A stretch of DNA of 64,000 nt from positions 1 through 64,000 of the forward strand of contig NZ_SZQA01000013.1 in NCBI RefSeq assembly GCF_005233835.1, written 5' to 3'. Positions 7,916 to 16,713 of this stretch are shown here, piece by piece; position 1 is the stretch's first letter, and each line of letters starts with the position of its first letter. The position numbers and the translations under genes were made by a program. This DNA comes from Herbidospora galbida. GTDB lineage: Bacteria; Actinomycetota; Actinomycetes; Streptosporangiales; Streptosporangiaceae. The notes beneath the pieces were generated by a model. That model had not been told where the DNA came from, ran no database searches, and worked only from the letters and a program-made list of their open reading frames with translations.

Positions 7916-9957
7916 ACCGGATGCGGACCCGTTTCGTGGTCCTCCACCTGACGGTTCTCGCGCTGCTCGTGGTGCTCGGCGTGCGCCTCTACCAGGTGCA
8001 GGTCGTGCGAGGGCAGCAGTACGTGGCCAAGGCGACCGAGACGCGCACCCGCGCGGTCATGGTGCCGGCGCTGCGGGGCCAGATCCTCGACTCGACCGGG
8101 CGGCCGCTGGTGCGGAACCTCACCCGGCTCGTGGTGTCGGTCGACCGCACCCAGCTGGAGCGCATGCCGCGCGGCGGGCAGGACGTGCTCGAGAAGCTCT
8201 CCGCCGTGCTCGTCACTCCGGTGGCCAAGCTGCGGGAGCGCCTGCGGTCGTGCGGGCCGGGCGTCAGCCGTCCGTGCTGGACGGGGTCGCCCTACCAGCC
8301 GATCCCGGTCGACGACCGGGTCACCCAGCGCGAGGCGCTGACCATCCTGGAGCGCCAAGAAGAGTTCCCCGGGGTGACCGCCGAGGTCCAGGCGCTGCGC
8401 GACTACCCGGGTGGGTCCGACGCGTCCCAGCTGCTCGGCTATCTTCAGCCGGTCACCCAGGAGGAGCTGGAGAAGCGGCAGGGCCTGAAGACCAGCTTCT
8501 CGGGTGTCGACCTCGTGGGCCGCGACGGCCTCGAGGCCGTCTACGACCACCAGCTACGCGGCACCCCCGGTCTGCGCCGGGTCCAGGTCGACCGCATGGG
8601 CAAGGCGATCGGCGTCGAGCAGCAGGTCGCGCCGGTGGCCGGCGACACCCTGATCACCAGCATCGACGCGCGCGTCCAGTCGATCGTCGAGAAGGCGCTG
8701 GCCGACGCCATGAAGAAGGCGCCCCAGGCCGACGGCGCCGCCGGGGTCGTGCTCGACGCCCGCAACAGCCGGGTGATCGCGATGGGCAGTGTGCCCTCCT
8801 ACGACCCCCGGGTGTGGACGGGCGGCATCTCCGAGACCGAATACCAGACGCTGCTCTCGGAGAAGGCGGGCAAGCCGCTGGTCTCCCGGGCGATCAAGGG
8901 CACCTTCGCCCCCGGTTCGACGTTCAAGGTCAGCTCGGTGTCGGCGATGGTCGCCGACGGCTACCCGCTCAACGGCACCTACGACTGCCCCGGCTCCTAC
9001 ATGGTCGGCGCGCGGGCGTTCAACAACTTCCGGGGCATCGGCCTCGGGCCCATGAACCTGCACACCGCGCTGGTGAAGTCGTGCGACACGATCTTCTACC
9101 GTGCGGCCTACGAGATGTGGCAGCGCGACGGCGGCATGCAGCCCAAGGCGACCGCCAAAGACCCGATGGCCGCGATGGCGCGGGCCTACGGCTTCGGCAA
9201 GCTGACCGGCATCGACCTGGTCGGCGAGTCGCCGGGCCGGATCCCCGACCGCTTCTGGAAGAAGGAGCTGTGGGCGGCCACCCGCAAGACCAACTGCAAC
9301 CGGGCCAAGACCGGCTACCCCGAGGTGAAGGACGGCGCCCGCGCCGCCTTCCTCAAGCAGCTCGCCTACGAGAACTGCCTGGAGGGCTTCCAATGGCGTC
9401 CCGGTGACGCCGCCAACTTCTCGATCGGCCAAGGCGACGTGCTGGTCACGCCGCTGCAGCTGGCCAACGCCTACGCCGCGCTGGTCGGCGACGGCAAGCT
9501 GCGCAGCCCGCGCATCGGCTGGGCGCTGATGCGGCCCGACGGCAGCTCGTCCAAGATGATCGACTCGCCCGTGATCGGCAAGCTGCCGATCGACAAGAAG
9601 ACCCGCGACTACATCAGGAACGCCCTCAGCGAGGTCGCCTCCGACGGTACGGCCGCGGGCGCCTTCGGCGGCTTCCCGATGGACGTGGTCCGCATCGGCG
9701 GCAAGACCGGTACGGCCGAGGTCTACGGCAAGCAGGACACCTCCTGGTTCGCCTCGTTCGCGCCCACCAAGAACCCGCGGTTCGTGGTCGTCGTCATGGT
9801 CTCCCAGGGCGGCATGGGCGGTTCGGCCGCCGCCCCGGCCGTACGCCAGATCTACGAGGGCATCTACGGCCTGAACAAGCAGCCGCCCGCCCTGCCCGCC
9901 GGCCGCCCGGCCGAGCGCCTGCCGGTCATCGGCCCCGACGGGACGGTGAAGCGCTGA
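7912..9957 (+). CDS. mrdA: Penicillin-binding protein 2 (class B transpeptidase)
   Basis: A 681-aa bitopic class B PBP that cross-links peptidoglycan with RodA. It has an N-terminal membrane anchor (about residues 9-27) and a dimerisation domain beginning with the LRGQILDSTGRPL block. The transpeptidase domain carries STFK (nucleophile Ser in FAPGSTFKV), SCD and KTGTAE. The ATG at 7912 is favoured because it overlaps the mreD stop and begins just before the anchor. Open frame further upstream overlaps mreD. Confidence 0.95.
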   Translation: MNRMRTRFVVLHLTVLALLVVLGVRLYQVQVVRGQQYVAKATETRTRAVMVPALRGQILDSTGRPLVRNLTRLVVSVDRTQLERMPRGGQDVLEKLSAVLVTPVAKLRERLRSCGPGVSRPCWTGSPYQPIPVDDRVTQREALTILERQEEFPGVTAEVQALRDYPGGSDASQLLGYLQPVTQEELEKRQGLKTSFSGVDLVGRDGLEAVYDHQLRGTPGLRRVQVDRMGKAIGVEQQVAPVAGDTLITSIDARVQSIVEKALADAMKKAPQADGAAGVVLDARNSRVIAMGSVPSYDPRVWTGGISETEYQTLLSEKAGKPLVSRAIKGTFAPGSTFKVSSVSAMVADGYPLNGTYDCPGSYMVGARAFNNFRGIGLGPMNLHTALVKSCDTIFYRAAYEMWQRDGGMQPKATAKDPMAAMARAYGFGKLTGIDLVGESPGRIPDRFWKKELWAATRKTNCNRAKTGYPEVKDGARAAFLKQLAYENCLEGFQWRPGDAANFSIGQGDVLVTPLQLANAYAALVGDGKLRSPRIGWALMRPDGSSSKMIDSPVIGKLPIDKKTRDYIRNALSEVASDGTAAGAFGGFPMDVVRIGGKTGTAEVYGKQDTSWFASFAPTKNPRFVVVVMVSQGGMGGSAAAPAVRQIYEGIYGLNKQPPALPAGRPAERLPVIGPDGTVKR

Positions 9958-11120
9958 TGTCCACGCCGATCACCCGGTTCCGCAGGCGGTCGCTGGCCAG
10001 CCGGGCCATCGGGACCGACGCCGCCGTCTGGCGGATGGACGGCCTGCTGTTCGTCGCCGTGGCCGCGCTGTCGACGATCAGCACCCTGCTGGTGTGGTCG
10101 TCCACGCGCACCTGGACGGCGGTCGAGCCGACCGGCATGCTGAAGAAGCACCTGCTCATCCTGTGTATCGGCGCCGTGCTGTGCGGTCTGGTCTCGATGG
10201 TCGACCACCGGCGGCTGCGGGCCTACGCGCCGGTCGCCTACGCGGCCGGGCTGGCCCTGCTGGCGCTGGTGGTCACCCCGGTCGGGTCGACCGTCAACGG
10301 CTCCCATTCGTGGATCATGCTCGGCGGCGGCTTCGCGATGCAGCCCTCCGAGCTGGCCAAGCCGGCGCTGATCCTGCTGCTGGCGATGCTGCTGTCGGAG
10401 CCCGCCGAGGGCACCGACCGGCCCAGGCCGCTCGACGTGGCGCTGTCGCTGGTGGCGGCGGGGCTGACGATGGGGCTGGTCATGCTGCAGCCCGACCTCG
10501 GCACCACGATGGTGCTGACGGTGATCACCGGAAGCGTGCTGGTCTTCTCGGGCATCCGCAAGCGGTGGATCGCCCTCGTCGTGGTCGTCGCCGTGGTGGC
10601 GGCGGCGCTCGTGTGGATCCTGGGGCTGCTGCAGCCCTACCAGGTGGCCCGGTTCACCGCGTTCATGAACCCGGCCAGCGACCCCCGCGGCTTCGGCTAC
10701 AACGCCACCCAGTCGCTGATCGCGATCGGCTCGGGCGAGATCTACGGCAAGGGGCTGTTCGAGGGCGGGCAGACCACCGGCCGGTTCGTGCCCGAGCAGC
10801 ACACCGACTTCATCTTCACCGTCGCGGGCGAGGAGTTCGGCTTCCTCGGCGCGCTGACGGTGGTCGTCCTGCTGGGCGTGGTCCTCGTCCGGGGCATCAC
10901 GATCGCGCGGCAGTGCGACGACCGGTTCGGCGCGCTGGTCGCGGCGTCGATCGTCTGCTGGTTCGCGTTCCAGACGTTCATCAACGTCGGGATGACGATC
11001 GGCATCATGCCGATCACGGGACTGCCGCTCCCGTTCGTCTCCTACGGAGGCACCGCCACGTTGGCCAACATGATCAGCGTGGGGATGCTGCAGGCCATCC
11101 ACAGCGGGCGGCGTACCTGA
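9957..11120 (+). CDS. rodA: RodA-type SEDS peptidoglycan glycosyltransferase
   Basis: A 387-aa SEDS protein with about ten membrane segments. Family landmarks are GGFAMQPSELAKPALI, MLQPDLGT, the large loop GFGYNATQSLIAIGSGEIYGKG with EQHTDFIF, and PITGLPLPFVSYGG near the C-terminus. It polymerises lipid II together with the PBP2 encoded just upstream. The ATG overlaps the pbp2 stop by one base, and the gene closes the mre operon. Confidence 0.96.
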   Translation: MSTPITRFRRRSLASRAIGTDAAVWRMDGLLFVAVAALSTISTLLVWSSTRTWTAVEPTGMLKKHLLILCIGAVLCGLVSMVDHRRLRAYAPVAYAAGLALLALVVTPVGSTVNGSHSWIMLGGGFAMQPSELAKPALILLLAMLLSEPAEGTDRPRPLDVALSLVAAGLTMGLVMLQPDLGTTMVLTVITGSVLVFSGIRKRWIALVVVVAVVAAALVWILGLLQPYQVARFTAFMNPASDPRGFGYNATQSLIAIGSGEIYGKGLFEGGQTTGRFVPEQHTDFIFTVAGEEFGFLGALTVVVLLGVVLVRGITIARQCDDRFGALVAASIVCWFAFQTFINVGMTIGIMPITGLPLPFVSYGGTATLANMISVGMLQAIHSGRRT

Positions 11121-11228
11121 GAGTGGTCCGCATGAAGGTGCGGCGGGCTCTCACTGGTGCCGCTACCGCTCGGCGAACACTCTGGGAACGAACCTTGAAT
11201 AGGCGGTGACTCCGCAGACGGAGGAAGC

Positions 11229-11480
11229 GTGACCCCGGACGACGAGGCGCGTGAGCGAATGCGCGCGTTGGACCTGCTCCGCAAGGCTTTTCCCGACTAC
11301 CGGATCGTGTACGGCAACGGCCGGTGGGCCGCCGCGGCGGCCGGCAACCCGCCGATGGTGTGGTTCGCCGACACCCCCGGCAGCCTCTGTGGGCAGTTGT
11401 TCATGGCCCAGGTCCGGAGTGGCGGTGAGGTGGGCCCTTTCCGGACGGGCCGTGAGAGCGGCTCGCAGGCTGCGCGGTGA
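11229..11480 (+). CDS. Small hypothetical protein
   Basis: An 83-aa acidic then basic protein beginning MTPDDEARERMRALDLL, from a GTG start 8 bases after a GGAGGAAG ribosome binding site. I recognise no domain. It sits directly ahead of the XRE/TPR regulator and phosphotransferase genes, an arrangement seen around such pairs in Streptosporangiaceae, so it may be a co-acquired partner. Confidence 0.6.
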   Translation: MTPDDEARERMRALDLLRKAFPDYRIVYGNGRWAAAAAGNPPMVWFADTPGSLCGQLFMAQVRSGGEVGPFRTGRESGSQAAR

Positions 11481-11534
11481 CCGTTTCGTGACGATCGCGA
11501 CGCTAGCGTGGAACCGTCCCCACCTGGAGAGAGC

Positions 11535-12950
11535 ATGACCTACTCCGCCCGCGGCGCCGACCGTTCCGCCATCCAGTTCGCGTCGGCGATCCGTGACCGC
11601 ACCCTCGCGGCGCTGGGTGAGCCGCCCTCCACGGCGATCATCCACCAGATCGCAGAGGAGATCCACGCCGGTTCCCCGCAGACCTCGCGCCTGAAGTGCA
11701 TGCGCCTGGCGAACGGCTGGACCGTCGAAGAGGCGATCGAGCGCTTCCACGGCATGTGCGACCGGGCCGGCATCAAGCGGCGCGGCCTGTCCGAACGTTC
11801 CTGGCGGGAGTGGGAGGCCGGGGCGCGGCCCGACCGCGAGTACACCGACCTGCTGTGCCGGCTGTTCGAGACCGGGCCGGTGCAGCTCGGCTTCGCCCGC
11901 GACTACACACCGGAGGAGGCCCGCCGGGCGCACGCCGCGGCCGGCGCCGCCGATCCGGTCGAGGACGCCGCGCGGGAGGCCAGCGAGCACGCCGAGGAGG
12001 TCGAGAACAGCGAGCTCGGCGTGGGCGCGCTCGAACGCTTACGCACGCAGGTGGTCTGGGTGGGCCGGCGATACGTCTGGGAGTCACCGCTCCCGTTGTT
12101 CGTCGAGATGCGCGTGTTGCAGGAGCAGACCCGCAAGGCCCTCGACCGCCGCATCCACCCCGGGCAGGCGCAGGACCTCTACTTTCTCACCGGCGCCCTG
12201 TGCGGCCTGATGGCCAACGCCAGCATGGACATGGGCCGCCGGCTGCCCGCCGACACACTCGCCCGCGCGGCGTGGACTTACGGCCGCATCGCGGGGCATA
12301 CGTCCCTGATGGGGTGGTCACGCGGGATGCAGGCGTCGGTGGCCTTGTGGGACCGGCGTTACGAAGACAGTTTCCGGTACGCCGGAGACGCGCTCACCCA
12401 CCTCAACTCGGGGTCGGGCGGGGCGCGGCTCTACATGCTCCGGGCCCGGTCGGCGGCGATGCTGGGCCGTACCGCGGAGGCGCGGGAGGCCCTGCTGCGG
12501 GCCGAGGAGGCGCGGTCGCGGGGCGGGCGTGACGAACTCCACGACGAGATCGCCGGGGAGTTCGCCTTCCGGCCCGCCAAACAGCACTACTACGCCGCCG
12601 TCACCCATCTCCATCTGGGCGACGCCTCCCAGGCGATCCACGAGGCGACCGAGTCGATCGCCCTCTACTCCACCGACGAGCGGGAGAACCGCTCCTACGG
12701 GTGCGAGGCCATGGCCCGCGCCCATCTGGCGATCGCCTACGTCATGGAGGACGACCAGGAAGGCGCCGAGCAGGCCGTGGCCCCGCTGCTCGAACTGCCC
12801 CCCGACCGCCGCATCGACAGCCTCGGCGCCACCCTCGCGGCCAGCCGGTCGCTGGTGTCCGACCGGATGGCCCGCCAGATCGAGGGATTCTGCTCCGTCG
12901 GCCTCACCCACACCCTGGCGGCATCCGACCAGCGGAGGCTCTCCCCGTGA
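11535..12950 (+). CDS. XRE-like regulator with TPR-type C-terminal domain
   Basis: A 471-aa protein. Residues about 50-110 resemble a helix-turn-helix region (RLANGWTVEEAIERF ... LSERSWREWEAG). The rest is alpha-helical and repeat-like, with TPR-type signatures (ALLRAEEARS, AHLAIAYVMEDDQEGAEQAV). Such actinomycete proteins are thought to be ligand- or peptide-responsive regulators, often of development or secondary metabolism. The ATG at 11535 follows GGAGAG with good spacing, and the GTG at 11508 lacks support. Its stop overlaps the phosphotransferase start. Confidence 0.75.
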   Translation: MTYSARGADRSAIQFASAIRDRTLAALGEPPSTAIIHQIAEEIHAGSPQTSRLKCMRLANGWTVEEAIERFHGMCDRAGIKRRGLSERSWREWEAGARPDREYTDLLCRLFETGPVQLGFARDYTPEEARRAHAAAGAADPVEDAAREASEHAEEVENSELGVGALERLRTQVVWVGRRYVWESPLPLFVEMRVLQEQTRKALDRRIHPGQAQDLYFLTGALCGLMANASMDMGRRLPADTLARAAWTYGRIAGHTSLMGWSRGMQASVALWDRRYEDSFRYAGDALTHLNSGSGGARLYMLRARSAAMLGRTAEAREALLRAEEARSRGGRDELHDEIAGEFAFRPAKQHYYAAVTHLHLGDASQAIHEATESIALYSTDERENRSYGCEAMARAHLAIAYVMEDDQEGAEQAVAPLLELPPDRRIDSLGATLAASRSLVSDRMARQIEGFCSVGLTHTLAASDQRRLSP

Positions 12951-13831
12951 CCGTTCCCCTCGTCGCCGGACCCCCGGCCGCGCTCATCGAGGCCTGCCGC
13001 GAGGCCGGCCTGAACTCCGCCGGAGCCCGGCTCCTGCGCAGCTTCGCCAGCGTCGTCTACCACCTGCCCGAAGAGGGCCTGGTGGTACGCATGGCGACCG
13101 CCACCACCCCCGGCAAATACGACCGCCTGGTGACCTCCATCAAGGTCACCCGGTGGCTGGCCGCGCAGGGGTTCCCCGCCACCCGGCCCGCCGAGGTCCG
13201 CCAGCCCATCGCGGTCGACGGCCACCTGGTGACCTTCTGGCACTACGAGGAGCAGGACGGCCCGCCTCCCGGCCCCGTCCCGCTCGGCCTGCTGCTCCGG
13301 CGGCTGCACGCGCTGCCGCCGGTGCCGTTCGACCTGCCGACCTACGACCCGTTCGGGACCATCAGGCGGGCCATCGCGGACGCCCGCGCGATCGATCCCG
13401 AAGAGCGCGAGTGGCTGACCGAACGGTGCTCGGCGCTCTCCGACGCCTACTACGAGCGGCTGGAGTTCTCCCTGCCGTACGGACTCGTTCACGGTGACGC
13501 GCACCGGGGAAACCTGCTCCGTACACCTGGGGGGCACCTGCTGTGCGACTGGGACTCGGTGAGCGCCGGGCCGCGGGAGATCGACCTGGCGCCGACCATG
13601 GCCGGGGTCAGGTTCGGTCTCACCGAGGCGCAGCGCGACGGGTTCGTCGAGGCCTACGGCTACGACATCCGCCACTGGGCCGGCTATCCGGTGCTGCGCG
13701 ACACCCGGGAGCTCCAGACCCTGACGGCGCTGCTCAGGAACGCCCACCTCGATCGCGACACCCTCGGGGTGCTGCGCTTCCGGCTGGCCTCGCTCCGGGC
13801 GGGCGACAACCGGACCTGGCGGGCCTTCTAG
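12947..13831 (+). CDS. Aminoglycoside/choline-type phosphotransferase
   Basis: A 294-aa APH-fold kinase. It has the catalytic loop LVHGDAHRGNLL (HGDxHxxN) and the metal-binding LLCDWDSVSAGP. Such proteins phosphorylate small hydroxyl compounds such as aminoglycosides or choline-like molecules, and the substrate is not evident. The GTG overlaps the regulator stop by 3 bases, so the two are translationally coupled. The pair therefore probably acts together and need not be a resistance gene. Confidence 0.8.
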   Translation: MTVPLVAGPPAALIEACREAGLNSAGARLLRSFASVVYHLPEEGLVVRMATATTPGKYDRLVTSIKVTRWLAAQGFPATRPAEVRQPIAVDGHLVTFWHYEEQDGPPPGPVPLGLLLRRLHALPPVPFDLPTYDPFGTIRRAIADARAIDPEEREWLTERCSALSDAYYERLEFSLPYGLVHGDAHRGNLLRTPGGHLLCDWDSVSAGPREIDLAPTMAGVRFGLTEAQRDGFVEAYGYDIRHWAGYPVLRDTRELQTLTALLRNAHLDRDTLGVLRFRLASLRAGDNRTWRAF

Positions 13832-13837
13832 CTCCTA

Positions 13838-13843
13838 TACCCT
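13838..13843 (+). promoter_or_regulatory. -10 box of a probable leaderless promoter
   Basis: TACCCT (within TATACCCT) ends exactly 7 nt before the ATG of the radical SAM gene, and no ribosome binding site is present. This is the classic actinobacterial leaderless layout. Confidence 0.6.
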
Positions 13844-13850
13844 GGGTCAC

Positions 13851-15776
13851 ATGTCTGTCGAGTCGCTGTTTCCCCGCCTGGAAGCCCTGCTGCCCAAGGT
13901 GCAGAAGCCGATCCAGTACGTCGGGGGTGAGCTCAACTCGACGGTCAAGGACTGGGACGAGGCCACGGTTCGCTGGGCGCTGATGTATCCCGACGCCTAC
14001 GAGGTCGGCCTGCCCAACCAGGGCGTCCAGATCCTCTACGAGATCCTCAACGAGCTGCCCGAGACCCTGGCCGAGCGGACCTACGCGGTCTGGCCCGACC
14101 TGGAGAGGCTGATGCGGGCCGAAGGCGTCCCGCAGTTCACCGTCGACGCCCACCGGCCGGTGCGCGCGTTCGACGTGCTGGGTCTCTCGTTCTCGACGGA
14201 GCTCGGCTACACCAACATGCTGACCGCGCTCGACCTGGCGGGCATCCCGCTCAGCGCGGCCGATCGGGGTCCTGACGACCCGATCGTGCTGGCAGGCGGC
14301 CACGCGGCCTTCAACCCGGAGCCGATCGCCGACTTCATCGACGCCGCCGTGCTCGGCGACGGCGAGCAGATCGCCATCGCGATCTCCGAGGTGATCCGCG
14401 AGTGGAAGTCCGAGGGCGAGCCCGGCGGCCGCGACGGCGTGCTGCTGCGGCTGGCCGAGACCGGCGGGGTCTACGTCCCCCGGTTCTACGACGTCGAATA
14501 CCTGCCCGACGGGCGGATCAAGCGGGTCGTGCCCAACCGTTCGGGGGTCCCCTCGCGGGTGTTCAAGCACACCGTGATGGACCTCGACGAGTGGCCCTAC
14601 CCGAAGAAACCGCTGGTCCCGCTGGCCGAGACGGTCCACGAGCGGTTCAGCGTGGAGATCTTCCGGGGCTGCACCCGCGGCTGCCGGTTCTGCCAGGCGG
14701 GCATGATCACCCGCCCGGTGCGCGAACGGTCGATCACCACGATCGGCGCGATGGTCGACAACGGCATCAGGGAGTCCGGCTTCAGCGAGGTCGGCCTGCT
14801 GTCGCTGTCGAGCGCCGACCACTCGGAGATCGGCGAGGTCGCCAAGGGCCTGGCCGACCGCTACGAGGGCAGCAACGTCTCGCTCTCGCTGCCGTCGACC
14901 CGGGTCGACGCGTTCAACATCGACCTGGCCAACGAGTTCTCCCGCAACGGGCGCCGGTCCGGGCTCACCTTCGCCCCCGAAGGCGGCTCGGAGCGGATGC
15001 GCAAGGTCATCAACAAGATGGTCAGCGAGGAAGACCTGATCCGGACCGTCACCACGGCCTACAGCCAGGGGTGGCGGCAGGTGAAGCTCTACTTCATGTG
15101 CGGGCTGCCGACCGAAGAGGACGTCGACGTCCTCGGCATCGCCGACCTGGCGCGGAAGGTCATCCAGGCCGGCCGTGAGGCGACGGGCTCGCGTGACGTC
15201 CGCTGCACGGTGTCGATCGGCGGGTTCGTGCCCAAGCCGCACACCCCGTTCCAGTGGGCCGCGCAGGCCGACCACGAGACCGTCGACCGGCGGCTGCGGG
15301 AACTCCGCAACACCCTGCGCAACGACAAGCAGTACGGCAAGGCGATCGGCATGCGCTACCACGACGGCAAACCGTCGATCGTGGAGGGCCTGCTGTCGCG
15401 GGGCGACCGTCGCGTCGGCAAGATCATCCAGGCGGTCTGGGAAGACGGCGGCCGGTTCGACGGCTGGAGCGAGCACTTCTCGTACGACCGGTGGATGGCC
15501 TGCGCCGCCAAGGCGCTCGACGGGGAGCCGGTCGACGTCGACTGGTACACCGTCCGGGAGCGCGAGGAGCACGAGGTGCTCCCGTGGGACCACCTCGACG
15601 CCGGCCTCGACCGCGAGTGGCTCTGGCAGGACTGGCAGGACGCCGTCAACGACGTCGAGGTCGAAGACTGCCGCTGGACGCCCTGCTACGACTGCGGCGT
15701 CTGCCCGACCATGGGCACGGAGATCCAGATCGGCCCCACGGGCCGCAAGCTGCTCCCGCTCACGGTCGTATCCTGA
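13851..15776 (+). CDS. TIGR03960 family B12-binding/radical SAM protein
   Basis: A 641-aa protein with an N-terminal B12-binding-like region (about 20-200) and a radical SAM core whose cluster motif is RGCTRGCRFCQAG (CxxxCxxC, near residues 272-279). A C-terminal Cys-rich segment (CYDCGVCPTMG) may bind a further metal. The family is always paired with TIGR03936 proteins ahead of RNase E/G, as here, but its reaction is not established; tRNA or protein modification is often assumed. Confidence 0.9.
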   Translation: MSVESLFPRLEALLPKVQKPIQYVGGELNSTVKDWDEATVRWALMYPDAYEVGLPNQGVQILYEILNELPETLAERTYAVWPDLERLMRAEGVPQFTVDAHRPVRAFDVLGLSFSTELGYTNMLTALDLAGIPLSAADRGPDDPIVLAGGHAAFNPEPIADFIDAAVLGDGEQIAIAISEVIREWKSEGEPGGRDGVLLRLAETGGVYVPRFYDVEYLPDGRIKRVVPNRSGVPSRVFKHTVMDLDEWPYPKKPLVPLAETVHERFSVEIFRGCTRGCRFCQAGMITRPVRERSITTIGAMVDNGIRESGFSEVGLLSLSSADHSEIGEVAKGLADRYEGSNVSLSLPSTRVDAFNIDLANEFSRNGRRSGLTFAPEGGSERMRKVINKMVSEEDLIRTVTTAYSQGWRQVKLYFMCGLPTEEDVDVLGIADLARKVIQAGREATGSRDVRCTVSIGGFVPKPHTPFQWAAQADHETVDRRLRELRNTLRNDKQYGKAIGMRYHDGKPSIVEGLLSRGDRRVGKIIQAVWEDGGRFDGWSEHFSYDRWMACAAKALDGEPVDVDWYTVREREEHEVLPWDHLDAGLDREWLWQDWQDAVNDVEVEDCRWTPCYDCGVCPTMGTEIQIGPTGRKLLPLTVVS

Positions 15777-15783
15777 GGAAGAC

Positions 15784-15811
15784 GGCCCGGGGGAGCGGCT
15801 TCCCCCAGGCC
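15784..15811 (+). other. Intergenic hairpin between the TIGR03960 and TIGR03936 genes
   Basis: GGCC plus GGGGGA (15784-15794) can pair with TCCCCC plus GGCC (15801-15811), with one mismatch and a 6-nt loop. There is no following T-run, so it is more likely an mRNA-processing or partial-attenuation element than a full terminator. Confidence 0.4.
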
Positions 15812-15878
15812 CACGAAACGAGACTGGAAGGAACACGGACCTCTGAAACCCGCACCCGATGGGCCCCCGCCCGCGCCG

Positions 15879-16607
15879 GTGGCGCAGCGTCTGCGCGTGC
15901 GCTACGCGAAACGAGGGCGGCTGCGCTTCACGAGTCACCGCGACATCTCCCGTGCCGTCGAAAGGGCGGTAAGGCGGGCTGACATCCCGGTGGCCTTCAG
16001 CGCGGGGTTCAGCCCCCACCCGAGGATCTCCTACGCGGGTGCCGCCCCCACCGGGGTGGCCAGCGAGGCCGAATACCTCGAGATCGCGGTGACCCGCCCC
16101 TGCCGTCCGCAGGAGTTGCGCGCCGCTCTCGACGCCTCGCTGCCGCCGGGTCTCGACGTGCTCGACGTGGTCGAAGCGCGCGCGGGCAGCCTGGCCGACC
16201 GGCTGGAGGGCTCGCTGTGGGAGGTACGCCTGCCGGGAGCCGATCCGGCGGCGGCCGAGAGTGCGGTGAAGGAATTCATGACCGCAGGAGAGGTCGCGGT
16301 CGAACGCCTCACCAAGAAGGGGATGCGGAACTTCGACGCCCGGGGGGCCGTGGCGTCGCTGACCGCTGACCAGGACGATCACGTGGAGGGAGGGCCGAAT
16401 CAGTCGTGTGTCATACTTCGCATGGTTGTTCGGCACGAAACTCCGGCCGTCCGACCCGACGACGTGCTCATGGGTCTGCGTCTCGTGGCCGACTTCGCGC
16501 CGCCGTCACCGCCTTCGGTGACCAGGCTGGCGCAGGGGCCCCTTGACGCGTCGACCGGTGAGCCCGCCGACCCGCTCGAAGCCGACCGGGTTGGTGGAGA
16601 CCAATAG
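15879..16607 (+). CDS. TIGR03936 family (DUF2344) protein
   Basis: A 242-aa protein with the hallmark block RVRYAKRGRLRFTSHRD, then SAGFSPHPRISYA and GVASEAEYLEI. It is the constant partner of TIGR03960 radical SAM proteins. The GTG at 15879 lies close to the conserved domain but lacks a good ribosome binding site. An in-frame CTG at 15843, preceded by a GGAAGGAA-like site, would add 12 residues and could be the true start. The C-terminal ~30 residues are acidic and not conserved. Confidence 0.85.
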   Translation: MAQRLRVRYAKRGRLRFTSHRDISRAVERAVRRADIPVAFSAGFSPHPRISYAGAAPTGVASEAEYLEIAVTRPCRPQELRAALDASLPPGLDVLDVVEARAGSLADRLEGSLWEVRLPGADPAAAESAVKEFMTAGEVAVERLTKKGMRNFDARGAVASLTADQDDHVEGGPNQSCVILRMVVRHETPAVRPDDVLMGLRLVADFAPPSPPSVTRLAQGPLDASTGEPADPLEADRVGGDQ

Positions 16608-16661
16608 GACTTGCCGCCATGGCCCCGGAAGGTGGCCGGGCGGACCGCGAGAGACGAGAAG

Positions 16662-16696
16662 AGCCCCCGCGCGGCGCGGAAACGTGCCCGGGGGCT
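16662..16696 (+). promoter_or_regulatory. 5' leader hairpin of rne
   Basis: AGCCCCCG (16662-16669) pairs with CGGGGGCT (16689-16696), ending 17 bases before the rne ATG. RNase E genes in other bacteria are autoregulated through structured leaders, so this hairpin could serve that role. The link is inference. Confidence 0.4.
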
Positions 16697-16713
16697 GACG
16701 GGAGAGCGCCCGC

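Noticed and set aside
13734-16436. 900-codon minus-strand open frame
   Set aside because: Antisense to two well-defined genes (TIGR03960 and TIGR03936). High GC with few stop codons explains it, and no motif is seen.
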